From NCBI RefSeq assembly GCF_017355935.1, contig NZ_JAFIQT010000002.1, positions 310,001 to 374,000 of the forward strand: a stretch of DNA of 64,000 bases, read 5' to 3'. Below, piece by piece: positions 18,308 through 27,290 of this stretch (positions within the stretch are counted from its first letter, which is position 1; each line of letters opens with the position of its first letter). The DNA is from Telluribacter humicola (GTDB taxonomy: Bacteria; Bacteroidota; Bacteroidia; Cytophagales; Spirosomataceae). The notes beneath the pieces are model-generated. The model was given only the letters and a program-made list of their open reading frames with translations, had not been told where the DNA came from and ran no database searches. Position numbers and translations under genes: made by a program.

Positions 18308-19114
18308 TTAGTCGAGCAGCAGGCCCATCCTATACCGTGGGTGTCGGCGCTTCTGGTACCAGATAGAAAAAAGGGCAACGGCCAGAAGGAGTTCGGAAAG
18401 GTCGCCCCCGTAGTACATTAGTTTAGCTCCGGCCTGTATCTCTTCGGCCGGGTGCGGCGAGTGGCGTGGATACAGGTAGGCATACATGGCCTTACTCAGG
18501 TACGCATGGGCCGCTATACTAACAAACAGTACCATTACCCTGAGCTGAAGGCCAGGACGACATGGGGCAGGATCGGGACCCGCGATGGACCAGGTAAAGA
18601 GGAAACCCGCCGTCAGAAAGTGAATATGAATCAGGTAATGCAGCGCGGGACTGGTCAGGGTGGCATTGTACAGGGGCGTCAGGTACAACAGGTACATCCC
18701 ACCGATATTCAGCAGGAGCGTTGTGATGGGGTGACTCAGGAAGTAAAGGGGCTGACTGCGCAGGATGGCGGTCAGGGTACGGCCCCCCTTGAGTGGTAGC
18801 GATTTGAGCGCCAGCGTAATAGGAGCCCCCAGTACCAGGCCCAGCGGCGCCAGCATTCCGATCAGGAGGTGCATCAGCATATGTCCCCGGAAGTCAGCAT
18901 GCGCGTAGCTCATCATAGCGGGCGACATGGCTACGGCAAGCAGTATTATACCGCTTATAAAACTCATTGTACGCCAGAGGTTCCAGTTCCGGTGCCTTTG
19001 TATGAGTCGCCATACCGCCGACAGGTATATAGCCGCTACGAAGAGCAGTAGTACCAGGGGCAAATAAGCTCCGAGTGTAGTCGACTCGGCATGGTGTGGA
19101 TGATGCTCATGCAT
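18308..19114 (-). CDS. Cytochrome c oxidase assembly protein (CtaG, caa3 type)
   Basis: A 268-residue polytopic membrane protein with about seven transmembrane helices, a His-rich N-terminus (HEHHPHH) and conserved His residues in the helices (MMSYAHADFRGHMLMH and HYLIHIHFLTAG). This is the caa3_CtaG family, needed for assembly of the CuA/CuB copper centres of haem-copper oxidases in Bacillus. It forms a two-gene operon with the DUF2243 gene, whose stop is six bases upstream. That pairing is common and supports a joint role in oxidase biogenesis. No oxidase subunit gene is in the window. Confidence 0.88.
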   Translation of the reverse strand: MHEHHPHHAESTTLGAYLPLVLLLFVAAIYLSAVWRLIQRHRNWNLWRTMSFISGIILLAVAMSPAMMSYAHADFRGHMLMHLLIGMLAPLGLVLGAPITLALKSLPLKGGRTLTAILRSQPLYFLSHPITTLLLNIGGMYLLYLTPLYNATLTSPALHYLIHIHFLTAGFLFTWSIAGPDPAPCRPGLQLRVMVLFVSIAAHAYLSKAMYAYLYPRHSPHPAEEIQAGAKLMYYGGDLSELLLAVALFSIWYQKRRHPRYRMGLLLD

Positions 19115-19120
19115 GGTACA

Positions 19121-19594
19121 TCAGGCAACGGTTCCAGATCGTTCGGTGGCTTTGGCCCGCCTTAACAGTACCAAACCGATAATAAGCAGGATCAGGGCAG
19201 CCCCATTCCAGGCGAGGTCGTAGGGGAGAATGTCGACATTGTACCGTACCTGATGGACGCGCAGCAACTTATGATCTACTATGCCATCAAAAAGCTGAAA
19301 GCCCCCCGCCCCGATGAAAAACCCAGCCCAGCCCCGCAAAGGTACAAAGCTATGCCGGCGACGCAAGTCCGAAAACAGGAAGAAACCGGCTACAATGGCT
19401 ACCAGTTCGGCGGAGTGCAACAGTCCGTCGGTCAGCAGCCCTACTTCGGTAGTAGAGCGGTCGTAGAAGTGGTGCCAGCCCAGGAACTGATGGAAAATGA
19501 TTTCGTCCAGGGCGGCCATGATACCAATACCAATCAGCAGAGCGGCCCGCATGGATCGCGCCGGTTCCAGATTTCCCTTCTGTGTCGTATCCAT
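19121..19594 (-). CDS. DUF2243 membrane protein
   Basis: A 157-residue protein with four predicted transmembrane helices and the DUF2243 signature, GIGIMAALDEIIFHQFLGWHHFYD, given here in part: the conserved residues are Asp-Glu and the two His pairs near the N-terminus. The start chosen is ATG 19594; an in-frame GTG at 19615 would add seven residues. Conserved His, Asp and Glu within membrane segments suggest metal or haem binding, but no function is established. It is the first gene of an operon with ctaG, which lies six bases downstream. Confidence 0.87.
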   Translation of the reverse strand: MDTTQKGNLEPARSMRAALLIGIGIMAALDEIIFHQFLGWHHFYDRSTTEVGLLTDGLLHSAELVAIVAGFFLFSDLRRRHSFVPLRGWAGFFIGAGGFQLFDGIVDHKLLRVHQVRYNVDILPYDLAWNGAALILLIIGLVLLRRAKATERSGTVA

Positions 19595-19828
19595 CCTGAA
19601 AGAGTTTAACTGCACCTGTTTGATAAGGTCTAACCGCTAAACCTGCTTTTTGTTACCGGACTTATACAGGCTGAGAATCCGGGAGACACTACCACAGCGC
19701 ATAGGAAAAGCAACGGCACCATCAAGCCTATGTAGGAGCCAGCGCAGGAATATTTAACAGCAGAAGCGCGAACTGCAACAAACAGGCAGGAGTTAATAAG
19801 GCTATACTAACTCATATACTCAACTCTA

Positions 19829-20623
19829 ATGAACACACAGCTTCAGGAGAAAACCGCCCTCGTAACCGGCTCCACCGGTGGAATTGGTTTTGCTATTGCC
19901 CGTCATCTCATACGGGAAGGCGCATCAGTCATTATCAACGGACGTACCCAGGCCCGGGTGGATGAGGGCATCAATAAGTTAAAGGGCGAATATCCCAATG
20001 CTACTGTGGATGGTGTCGCAGCCAATTTTGCCAGTGCCGATGAGGCTGCCGTTATCACACAGAAATTCCCCTCCGTTGATATCCTGATTAATAATGTCGG
20101 GATATTTGAGCCTAAGCAGTTTACCGACATACCCGATGAGGATTGGCTACGTTTCTACGAGATCAATGTACTGAGCGGTGTTCGATTGTCGCGGCACTAT
20201 TTGCCCCGGATGCTGGAAGCCAACTGGGGGCGGATTATCTTTATTTCGAGCGAGTCAGGGATTAATATTCCGGAGGAAATGATCCACTACGGAATGACCA
20301 AGACCGCCCAACTAGCCGTAAGCCGGGGACTGGCTGAACTTACCCGTGGTACCAACGTAACGGTCAATGCTATCCTGCCCGGTCCCACCCGCTCCGAAGG
20401 AGTAGGGGATTTTGTAGCCAGCCTGGCCCGTGAGAAAGGAGTTACTACCGAAGAGGCGGAGGCTGATTTCTTCCGTACTGCGCGCCCCTCTTCTATCATC
20501 CAGCGCTTCGCCACGGTCGACGAGATAGCCAATCTAGTTACCTATGTGGCCAGTCCGCTCTCATCAGCTACCAATGGTGCGGCCCTACGAGTGGATGGAG
20601 GAGTCTTTAAATCAGCTTTCTAG
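19829..20623 (+). CDS. Short-chain dehydrogenase/reductase
   Basis: A 264-residue classical SDR oxidoreductase. The cofactor motif TGSTGGIG lies at residues 14-21, NNVG (the NNAG equivalent) in the middle, and the catalytic Ser-Tyr-Lys as ISSESG and YGMTK. The C-terminus VDGGVFKSAF is the usual family end. An Arg after the second strand (NGRTQAR) suggests NADP(H) preference. The substrate cannot be predicted. It is a single gene followed by its own terminator. Confidence 0.92.
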   Translation: MNTQLQEKTALVTGSTGGIGFAIARHLIREGASVIINGRTQARVDEGINKLKGEYPNATVDGVAANFASADEAAVITQKFPSVDILINNVGIFEPKQFTDIPDEDWLRFYEINVLSGVRLSRHYLPRMLEANWGRIIFISSESGINIPEEMIHYGMTKTAQLAVSRGLAELTRGTNVTVNAILPGPTRSEGVGDFVASLAREKGVTTEEAEADFFRTARPSSIIQRFATVDEIANLVTYVASPLSSATNGAALRVDGGVFKSAF

Positions 20624-20652
20624 AAGCATATATAAAAATGTGGTAACCATGA

Positions 20653-20684
20653 AGAAGGCCGGGAACTCCCGACCTTCTTTGTTT
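20653..20684 (+). terminator. Intrinsic terminator of the SDR gene
   Basis: An eleven-base-pair stem with one mismatch (20653-20663 with 20668-20678) and a four-base loop is followed by TTTGTTT. It begins 30 bases after the SDR stop. Confidence 0.78.
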
Positions 20685-20767
20685 ATAGTACTATATAAAT
20701 AGCTGGGTACCAGTAATAGTCGCCTGTATAGATAGAAGAAAGCTTGTTGTTCGTACCAAGTCTATAT

Positions 20768-21331
20768 TCACTCTACTTTCAGCGGTGGGCCTACTACCTG
20801 CATTTGATGGTCCAAGAATAGCTTAGCCACTTGCTGCGGGGTAGGTTCTTGGTCCAGAGAGGCCATCTTTACAAAAAACTCTTCTAGCTTACCTGCCGGC
20901 TGCACCGTTACCGACATCCGGGCCTGTACGCTTACCTGTGTCCAGGCATGAGGTACCTTGCGCGGCAGAAAGATAGTATCGCCCTGCCGCAGCCGATGCG
21001 TATCACCACCTACTTTAAAAAAGTATTCTCCTTCCAGTACATAAAATATCTCGTCTTGAAAAGGATGTATATGCAGAGGAGTACCTCGTCCGGGCGACAG
21101 CCCCGTTTGTTCAAAAATTGCCAGCTCCCCATCCGTATCCTTTCCGGACACTTTTACATCCAGTATATTGGAGTTGACGCCTTTCAGCCGGATGTGTCCG
21201 TGGTACCGTCCTTCTCCCGCATTGACCTTAAACCCTTCCTCCGGCCGCTGCTTTCGAAGGGCTAGGGCAGAGGCAGTAATGAGAGTTGGAACGAGGGAAA
21301 GTACTGCCGAAATCAGCTTTCTTCTTTTCAT
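20768..21331 (-). CDS. Cupin domain protein with signal sequence
   Basis: A 187-residue protein with an N-terminal signal or anchor (MKRRKLISAVLSLVPTLITA) and a single cupin barrel. The metal-binding motif is recognisable as GTPLHIHPFQDEIFYVLEGE, with His and Glu ligands, followed by PxxxPHAW for the second motif. The twin Arg in MKRRKL is not in a clear Tat context. Cupins of this size include dioxygenases, isomerases and binding proteins, and the function is open. It stands alone, converging with the SDR. Confidence 0.83.
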   Translation of the reverse strand: MKRRKLISAVLSLVPTLITASALALRKQRPEEGFKVNAGEGRYHGHIRLKGVNSNILDVKVSGKDTDGELAIFEQTGLSPGRGTPLHIHPFQDEIFYVLEGEYFFKVGGDTHRLRQGDTIFLPRKVPHAWTQVSVQARMSVTVQPAGKLEEFFVKMASLDQEPTPQQVAKLFLDHQMQVVGPPLKVE

Positions 21332-21595
21332 AGCAAAGTCTTTTCAGGGGTGAATTTGCAACAGACCCGACACTTAGTAGGGAAGGTAAGTACAGGCAGA
21401 CCTGTCAGGAATAGGGAGGGCAGTTGGAGGCAGATAAATAGCTACTCTAAGGTACTGATAATGAAAATAAAAGTAAAGTGCCGCTGGCGGTAGTTCTTTA
21501 ATAGCGACTGCACCCCGTCAAACATTACTTTAGAACAGCAGGTTACCCTTAGTACCAGTTTCTAAGAGGTATTTTTAAATTAAAAGCAAACCAGG

Positions 21596-22552
21596 TTGAT
21601 CAGAAACAGTACGTTAGCAGTTACTTCCATAGGAAAGCAATCCGGATTGTCCCTCGGCTGGATCTACGTTATTTTTACGGCGCTCCTGTTATCTGCTACG
21701 TCGGCGTTTGCCTTTCAGTCCGACTCCCTGACCCGCATACAAAAAAGAAATCGTCAGATTGGTGTCATTACCGGCTTTGCTGCCGGCTATACCACCAGCC
21801 TTATCCTGCTGAACAATGCCTGGTACCAGCAGGACGAACCACGCTCTACCTTCTACTTCCACAACGACCTTCCCCACTGGAATCAGGTGGATAAAGCGGG
21901 ACACTTCTGGACGGCCTTTCATCAGAGCCGTGCGGGGATAGACGTACTCCATTGGGCGGGAGTACCCGATAAGAAGGCTATCCTGTACGGTAGTCTGGTA
22001 GGAGTAGTACTCCAGACGCCGATTGAGATATTTGATGCATATAGCGAAACCTACGGGGCCTCGATCAGTGACGTTGGGGCCAATACGCTAGGGTCGGCGG
22101 CTGTATGGGCGCAGTACCACCTGTGGGACGAGGTACGGATCATGCCCAAGTTTTCATTCCATAAAACGAATATCGAAACGGCGCGCGTCATGGAGGTGGG
22201 TGACCACTACTTTGAACAGATGCTGAAAGACTACAACGGACAGACCTACTGGCTGGCAGCGGATCTGTCCGCTTTTCTGCCCAAAGGAAACCGCTTTCCG
22301 AAGTGGCTGAATATAGCGGTGGGCTATGGAGCCAGTGAAATGGTAGCCGGAAGTCCGGCCGAAAACCGGAGGCTGGGCTATGACTCGTACCGACAGTACT
22401 ACCTCACGCTGGACCTGAACCTGATGAATATCAAAACCCGCAGTAAGGTACTGAAAACGGTATTCAACATCGTCAGTGCTTTTCACCTGCCCGCACCGGC
22501 CCTGGAGTACAACCGAAAGCAAGGCTTTGTCTTTCGGCCCCTCTTCTACTAA
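21596..22552 (+). CDS. DUF2279 (YfiM-like) protein
   Basis: A 318-residue exported protein. A signal sequence (WIYVIFTALLLSATSAFA) lies near residues 22-40. The DUF2279 core follows with WNQVDKAGHFWTAF, YGSLVGVVLQTPIEIFDAYSETYG and SDVGANTLGS, a pattern of conserved His, Asp and Asn also seen in E. coli YfiM. The family is uncharacterised and likely sits in the envelope. No ATG is available near the 5' end. TTG 21596 is the earliest start, and a TTG at about 21647 would give a signal peptide of more usual length. The last four bases overlap the convergent YjbR gene. Confidence 0.82.
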   Translation: MIRNSTLAVTSIGKQSGLSLGWIYVIFTALLLSATSAFAFQSDSLTRIQKRNRQIGVITGFAAGYTTSLILLNNAWYQQDEPRSTFYFHNDLPHWNQVDKAGHFWTAFHQSRAGIDVLHWAGVPDKKAILYGSLVGVVLQTPIEIFDAYSETYGASISDVGANTLGSAAVWAQYHLWDEVRIMPKFSFHKTNIETARVMEVGDHYFEQMLKDYNGQTYWLAADLSAFLPKGNRFPKWLNIAVGYGASEMVAGSPAENRRLGYDSYRQYYLTLDLNLMNIKTRSKVLKTVFNIVSAFHLPAPALEYNRKQGFVFRPLFY

Positions 22553-22926
22553 CCTTCCCCCTCTGCCTGAGTCTGTGACTTCACCGCAGCGGCCACCGTG
22601 GCAGCGGCCAGCCTGGCAGGAGCCACTTCGCAGTAAGCAGCCGTCAGAGCGTCACGGAGCATAGGCTCAGGTACCCGCGCCAGGTCTACCCGCGTCCAGC
22701 CCTGCTTGCCCCACTTATTGGGTACAGGGTAGATAATGGTTCGGTCATATACCGAGAAAAGATCCTGATCCCGTTCGGAGAGTTTAAGCGTAGCCAGTTG
22801 ATTCGGCACATCCAGTGTGGCAAAGATCCGTTTGCCTACCCGAAAAGAAGGCTTCTCAAAGTGCGGCTGCTCCGTTGCCTCCGGGAACGAGAGGGCTAGC
22901 TGGCGGAAGGTTTCAGTAGATATCAT
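22549..22926 (-). CDS. MmcQ/YjbR family protein
   Basis: A 125-residue protein of the MmcQ/YjbR (DUF419) family, small DNA-binding-like fold proteins of unknown role. Family signs are ETFRQLALSFPEATEQPHFEKPSFRV at the N-terminus (conserved core PxATEQPHF), the KLS...QDLFS segment, and WTRVDLA near residue 90. The chosen start is ATG 22926, directly before the conserved N-terminus. An upstream ATG at 22989 would add 21 hydrophobic residues not typical of the family. The C-terminal 20 residues are Ala-rich and low in complexity. Confidence 0.85.
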   Translation of the reverse strand: MISTETFRQLALSFPEATEQPHFEKPSFRVGKRIFATLDVPNQLATLKLSERDQDLFSVYDRTIIYPVPNKWGKQGWTRVDLARVPEPMLRDALTAAYCEVAPARLAAATVAAAVKSQTQAEGEG

Positions 22927-23130
22927 CCTAATAAGATCAGTTGTAAAAGTGAAGCAAATTAGTAAAGCGGGAGTCTGATACGTACTCATTTCTCTTTATG
23001 AACAGGCTTTTCAGTAATAAAGAAACAGGTATTTATTGATTATGCATCAATATGACCACTAGATAATATTCGCTTGTAAGCAGTAGGCTGACCTAGTAAT
23101 ATTACACATCCACACTCAATAAGTAGCTTC

Positions 23131-24039
23131 ATGAAGTACGTTAGAATATCTATTCTTACCCTTCTGGTTTTAGTACTAGTACTGGAACTTGGATTAAGAT
23201 GGTTAGGCTTTCACAACTTTCCTTTATACAAAGAGGATTCCCAGTACGAGTATATCCAGCGTGCTGACCAGGACCTATTTATTTACCGGAATCACTTCTT
23301 TACAAATAGCTATGGCATGAGGAGCCAGCCAGTAAGTTCTTCAAAAAGAAAGATACTACTTATAGGTGACAGCGTGTTAAACGGAGGTAATCTGGTACCT
23401 AATGAAAACCTGGCTTCGACCTTACTAGAAAACAGTATCAATGGGTACTTTAATACTGACTCTTTTCAGGTCCTGAATATTTCGGCAGGTACCTGGGGAC
23501 CGGATAACGGTATGGCTTTCATTCAAAAGCACGGTGATTTTGATGCCGATCTTATTTGCTTGGTCTACAACAGCCATGATGCCGGTGATACTATGGAGTT
23601 TAACAAAGTAGTAGGTGTAGAGCTGCAGAAACCTGATAAGAATGAATCATTAGCGACAATAGCTTTTTTCAAACGGATGGTGCTTCCAAGGATTAGTACC
23701 TTCTTACATAAGGAAGAGCCTGCGTCCAGCAAAAAGATGGTTTCTGAGCTTAATCCGGGATGGACTTTTTTTTATGAATTATCAAACCAGAAAGGCATAC
23801 CGTTGATCGTATACCTCCATGCGACGCAGGAAGAAGCACATAATAAAAGGTATGATCAGGAAGGTCAAAAGATTATAGAGTTTTGTAATAGGAATAATAT
23901 ACGGATGGTGATGGATATCAATAAGCAGTCCGATGACTTATTTGTAGATTATATCCACCTTAATTCGGAAGGTCAGAAAATGATTACGGATATACTTTTT
24001 CCAGAAATTATAAGTCAGTTTGAAGTGGCTAGTAATTAA
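23131..24039 (+). CDS. SGNH/GDSL-like hydrolase with N-terminal anchor
   Basis: A 302-residue protein with one N-terminal transmembrane anchor (residues 5-24) and an extracytoplasmic SGNH-type domain. The block I Ser is Ser81 in LLIGDSVLNGG, an Asn block is suggested by YNSHDAGD, and the C-terminal Asp-His pair is Asp273 and His276 in DYIHLNSEG. Such enzymes deacylate lipids or carbohydrates, for example O-acetyl groups of surface polysaccharide. The gene is somewhat more AT-rich than its neighbours. It stands alone, followed by a strong hairpin terminator. Confidence 0.8.
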   Translation: MKYVRISILTLLVLVLVLELGLRWLGFHNFPLYKEDSQYEYIQRADQDLFIYRNHFFTNSYGMRSQPVSSSKRKILLIGDSVLNGGNLVPNENLASTLLENSINGYFNTDSFQVLNISAGTWGPDNGMAFIQKHGDFDADLICLVYNSHDAGDTMEFNKVVGVELQKPDKNESLATIAFFKRMVLPRISTFLHKEEPASSKKMVSELNPGWTFFYELSNQKGIPLIVYLHATQEEAHNKRYDQEGQKIIEFCNRNNIRMVMDINKQSDDLFVDYIHLNSEGQKMITDILFPEIISQFEVASN

Positions 24040-24219
24040 TAAGTACTACTCTAATCTCCAGGAGTGAGCGGAAGAAAATATGAAGTAGCTTAATTAAAGA
24101 AGCTTTAACGATACCAAATATCTCTTCCTAACCCTTAATTCCCATATTTGATTCTGAAGCTCCTTGCTTCTGCCTGTTGAATAGAAGAAATGCTCCGTAG
24201 CTTTATCTTCAAAGAACTT

Positions 24220-24268
24220 AAAATAGCAAAAGCCCCATCTGATCTACTGATGGGGCTTTTGCTATTTT
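24220..24268. terminator. Bidirectional terminator between the SGNH and DUF3050 genes
   Basis: A perfect twenty-base-pair inverted repeat (24220-24239 with 24249-24268) has A-rich and T-rich outer ends, so it can work in both directions for the two convergent genes. Confidence 0.88.
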
Positions 24269-24289
24269 ACAATGTACCTTGAATTCTAC

Positions 24290-25087
24290 CTACGCCAGAT
24301 ATTCCTCCTTCTTGGTCGTAATGGCCAGCATAATGGCATCCCAGAGGCGGAGGCGGTAGGTGAGGGAATTTTGTACGGCCTCAGTGGCTTTCTGCCAGAG
24401 TGTATCATCGTCCAGACACAGCTCCTCGGTCATCTGGTAGGCCAGGTGTGAGTGGTGGTCGACTCCTATTTCCATAAAGCGCTCAAGGTAGAACTGAAAT
24501 AGCCCCACCTGCTCGGGAAAGCTTTCGCTGAGTTTCCTGACGATGCTCAGGTACATATCGGGTATAAGATCTTCGCGGCCAAAAGTAAAGACTGCCGCCT
24601 GCACCGGTACCACACTATTGTCGATGATATCAAAAGTCTGAAGCACAAATTCCTGCGCCGGCGTATGGGCCTGCTCCAGTGCATCAATCAACGGAGTACC
24701 CGAGCGCAGGTCATCCAGCAGGCTCTGAATACGACTGGTGCTGGCTCCGGCTATTTTCATGGCTTCCAGGTACAGTTCAAAGTGGCTCAGGTGCCGTCCC
24801 TGCGGGTCTATATTGCTTTCTTCCTCGAGTACTATCTTGTTAATGTGGTAACGTATATGTGGGGCTCCGCCAGGCATCCAAGGCAGTGTCACGCAGGTCA
24901 GGGCGCGCTGCAGAGCTTTCAGGAGCGACATATAGTCCCACACGGCAAAGACATGGATCTCCATGAAGATACGGAGGTCGTCCAGCGACCGGATGTGGTT
25001 GTATACGGGGTGGCTGACCAGTTGCTGGCGCAGCGGCTCTATGTCGTCGCGTAGGCGTTGAATTCGGGGGCTGAAAGTCTGACTCAT
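24290..25087 (-). CDS. DUF3050 family protein (haem-oxygenase-like fold)
   Basis: A 265-residue all-helical protein of the DUF3050 family. Family motifs are LVSHPVYNHIRSLDDLRIFMEIHVFAVWDYM near residue 20 (conserved His, Tyr and the FMExHVFAVWDFM core), IRYHINKIVLEEE near 80 (conserved Asn and Glu run), and HSHLAYQM with a later ELC segment. The pattern of His and Glu in helices resembles haem-oxygenase-like di-iron proteins, but no activity is known for this group. It is a single gene with its own upstream region of about 480 bases. Confidence 0.82.
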   Translation of the reverse strand: MSQTFSPRIQRLRDDIEPLRQQLVSHPVYNHIRSLDDLRIFMEIHVFAVWDYMSLLKALQRALTCVTLPWMPGGAPHIRYHINKIVLEEESNIDPQGRHLSHFELYLEAMKIAGASTSRIQSLLDDLRSGTPLIDALEQAHTPAQEFVLQTFDIIDNSVVPVQAAVFTFGREDLIPDMYLSIVRKLSESFPEQVGLFQFYLERFMEIGVDHHSHLAYQMTEELCLDDDTLWQKATEAVQNSLTYRLRLWDAIMLAITTKKEEYLA

Positions 25088-25575
25088 AGATATGGATAGT
25101 TAGGGCCATCAATGATGGTATACCGTAAAATAGACTAGAGTACTAAAAGGTTTTGAAATAAATACCCCTTCTTCTTGAGAAGGTGCGTAGTACTATCCCA
25201 TAAGGCTTACTACTAAACAGACTCGCTTTACTACTTCGTATTAGGTACTCCGGGTAACTGGCTTTTTCATGACTGTGTCCTTAGAGTAAGAATTGAAAAG
25301 ACAGAGTTTGAAAAACCTGTTCCAGAAAGAGGATGGAAGTGCTAGTATCAGGTAGATGTATCTGAACATATAGAGTACCACCCGGAAGGAGTAGTAAGAT
25401 TATCAGATGGAATGGAGAGTACGTTTCATGGGTGGTCCGTGTCACTTTGGACAGGAAAATCTACCATTGAAGTCTATAATTTACCAGTTGATACCATATG
25501 CTCTGTGCAGGTACTCGGGAGGCAGCTACTTTTGTATCGTAGCTATACGCTATGAGTCCAATACATCTATTAGCC
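25088..25575. other. Long intergenic region with a possible gene remnant
   Basis: A 488-base stretch between divergent genes. The stretch 25346-25555 is open in one rightward frame, but it begins after a TAG and has its first ATG only at 25412. The encoded peptide (MESTFHGWSVSLW at first, ending LLLYRSYTL) reads like a protein fragment with alternating strands, so it may be the tail of a decayed secreted-protein gene. I see no hairpin terminator or clear promoter box here. Confidence 0.4.
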
Positions 25576-26271
25576 ATGAACTTTAAAATCTTTACTAGTG
25601 CCCTGTCTCTGGCAGGGATGATTCTCCTGCTGTCCCTGAATAGCTACGCCCAGTCCAAAGGCCCCCGGTTTACAGTGGGTCTGAAGGTAGGTGCTAACTA
25701 TTCCCAGATTGATGACCTGTCGTACAAGACTCCCCGCCTGACCCAGGACGGACTACCGGTCATGTCGGGCGGGAATGTAGTCTATGACTTCTTTCAGCAG
25801 AACGACAGCCACTCGACGGGTATAGTTGGTGGTATCTATGCCCGCATCGGCCGGATGCTTTACCTGCAGCCCGAAGTACTACTGTCGGTAAAGGGTGGTA
25901 AGATGAACCTGATCCGGGATGGCCTCGAAACCCAGTCGTTCAACGCCAAGGTAGGTACCATTGATCTGCCTCTGTTGCTGGGACTCCGGCTGGGCTCTTT
26001 CCGGATCAACGCCGGACCTATGGCTTCGCTGACGGTAATGGATGGTAATCTGAAAGAAGCGGTGAAGAAGTACTCCAACCAGTCTATCGCCCAGACCAGC
26101 CAGCAGGCTAAGTTTGGCTACCAGGCCGGCATAGGTTTTACTTTTCAGGGGGTACAACTGGACCTCCGTCGTGAAGGCAGCATGAGTAGTTTGAAGGGTA
26201 TCTCAACGGTGGAAGATCCGCTGGCGGTCCGTTCGTCACTCTGGCAGCTGACAGCCGGATTTGGTTTTTGA
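25576..26271 (+). CDS. Outer-membrane beta-barrel protein (PorT-like, PF13568 type)
   Basis: A 231-residue exported barrel protein. A signal peptide ends after NSYAQ (about residue 26). The mature part shows GLKVGANYSQI, the YLQPEVLLSVKGGK motif, LPLLLGLRL, FRINAGPMA and FGYQAGIGF, which are the standard succession of strands for outer-membrane beta-barrel family PF13568. A paralogue with the same motifs lies at 44585-45409. ATG 25576 gives a compact signal peptide; an upstream ATG at 25552 adds eight residues and overlaps a remnant frame. Function as a porin or small transporter is not proven for the family. Confidence 0.87.
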   Translation: MNFKIFTSALSLAGMILLLSLNSYAQSKGPRFTVGLKVGANYSQIDDLSYKTPRLTQDGLPVMSGGNVVYDFFQQNDSHSTGIVGGIYARIGRMLYLQPEVLLSVKGGKMNLIRDGLETQSFNAKVGTIDLPLLLGLRLGSFRINAGPMASLTVMDGNLKEAVKKYSNQSIAQTSQQAKFGYQAGIGFTFQGVQLDLRREGSMSSLKGISTVEDPLAVRSSLWQLTAGFGF

Positions 26272-26298
26272 TATTGAGAGTTAGGTTGCTATAAATAA

Positions 26299-26336
26299 TA
26301 AAAGCACGCTTCCAGGTAGAGGCGTGCTTTTTTCTC
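26299..26336. terminator. Terminator between the barrel protein and amidase genes
   Basis: AAAGCACGC (26301-26309) pairs with GCGTGCTTT (26322-26330), and T-rich sequence follows on both strands. It serves two convergent genes. Confidence 0.85.
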
Positions 26337-26354
26337 TTTTGAGCAGGTAATGGA

Positions 26355-27233
26355 TTAATCCTCCTGATCGATATATCGTTTGGTGATAGGCTGATACGAG
26401 TCAATACGACGGTCGCGGAAGTATGGCCAGGTAGTGCGGTAGTGATCCAGCTTTTCCAGATCAAGCTCCTGTACGTGTACCAGTTCTTCGTCGTGCGGGG
26501 CCTGATAAAGCAGGCGTCCGTGCGGATTGGCTACGAATGATCCCCCCCAGAACTGCTGGTCGGCTTCGCGGCCTACGCGGTTGACGGCTACTACGTATAC
26601 GCCATTGGCTACGGCATGGCCGCGCTGGATGGTCTGCCAGGCTCCGTACTGCTCCTCGTTAGTAGCAGGATCTGTTTCATTGGTATCCCAGCCGATCGCG
26701 GTAGGGTAGAAGAGAATCTCGGCACCCATGAGACTGGTAATACGGGCTGCTTCGGGGTACCACTGGTCCCAGCAGATCAGTACACCAAAGGTCGCGTACT
26801 TGGTCTTAAATACCTTATAACCCAGATCACCGGGTGTAAAGTAGAACTTCTCGTAGTAGCCCGGATCATCGGGTATGTGCATCTTGCGGTACTTGCCCAG
26901 GTAGGTACCATCGGCATCCAGTACAGCGGTCGTGTTATGGTAAAGTCCGTGGGCCCGCTTTTCAAACAGCGACGCGATGATAACCACGCCCAGTTCCCTG
27001 GCCAGCTCACTCATATGATTGGTCGTAGGACCGGGTATGGCTTCGGCCAGGCTGAAGTTGGCGTGACTTTCGACATCACAGAAGTACAGTGAGGTAAACA
27101 GCTCCTGCAGACACACGATCTGAGCGCCTTTGGCCGCGGCTTCGCGTACCTTCTCAGAGGCTTTCTGCACGTTGGCCTGTACATCATCCGTACAGCTCAT
27201 CTGTACGATCCCTACGTTTACTTTTTTATTCAT
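26355..27233 (-). CDS. aguB: N-carbamoylputrescine amidase (carbon-nitrogen hydrolase)
   Basis: A 292-residue nitrilase-superfamily amidase that hydrolyses N-carbamoylputrescine to putrescine, ammonia and CO2. The catalytic triad is Glu44 in CLQELF, Lys117 in KYRKMHIPD and Cys154 in LICWDQWYPE. The YPTAIGWD motif and the C-terminal TWPYFRDRRID are characteristic of the AguB subgroup. With the agmatine deiminase at 9818-10897 it completes the agmatine route to putrescine. The arginine decarboxylase that would start the route is not in the window. In many genomes the two genes are adjacent; here they are 16 kb apart. Confidence 0.92.
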   Translation of the reverse strand: MNKKVNVGIVQMSCTDDVQANVQKASEKVREAAAKGAQIVCLQELFTSLYFCDVESHANFSLAEAIPGPTTNHMSELARELGVVIIASLFEKRAHGLYHNTTAVLDADGTYLGKYRKMHIPDDPGYYEKFYFTPGDLGYKVFKTKYATFGVLICWDQWYPEAARITSLMGAEILFYPTAIGWDTNETDPATNEEQYGAWQTIQRGHAVANGVYVVAVNRVGREADQQFWGGSFVANPHGRLLYQAPHDEELVHVQELDLEKLDHYRTTWPYFRDRRIDSYQPITKRYIDQED

Positions 27234-27290
27234 TGATCAGTAGTTGGAATATCAACGGTTTAATACTACAAGATTGCTCCCTTGATAACC

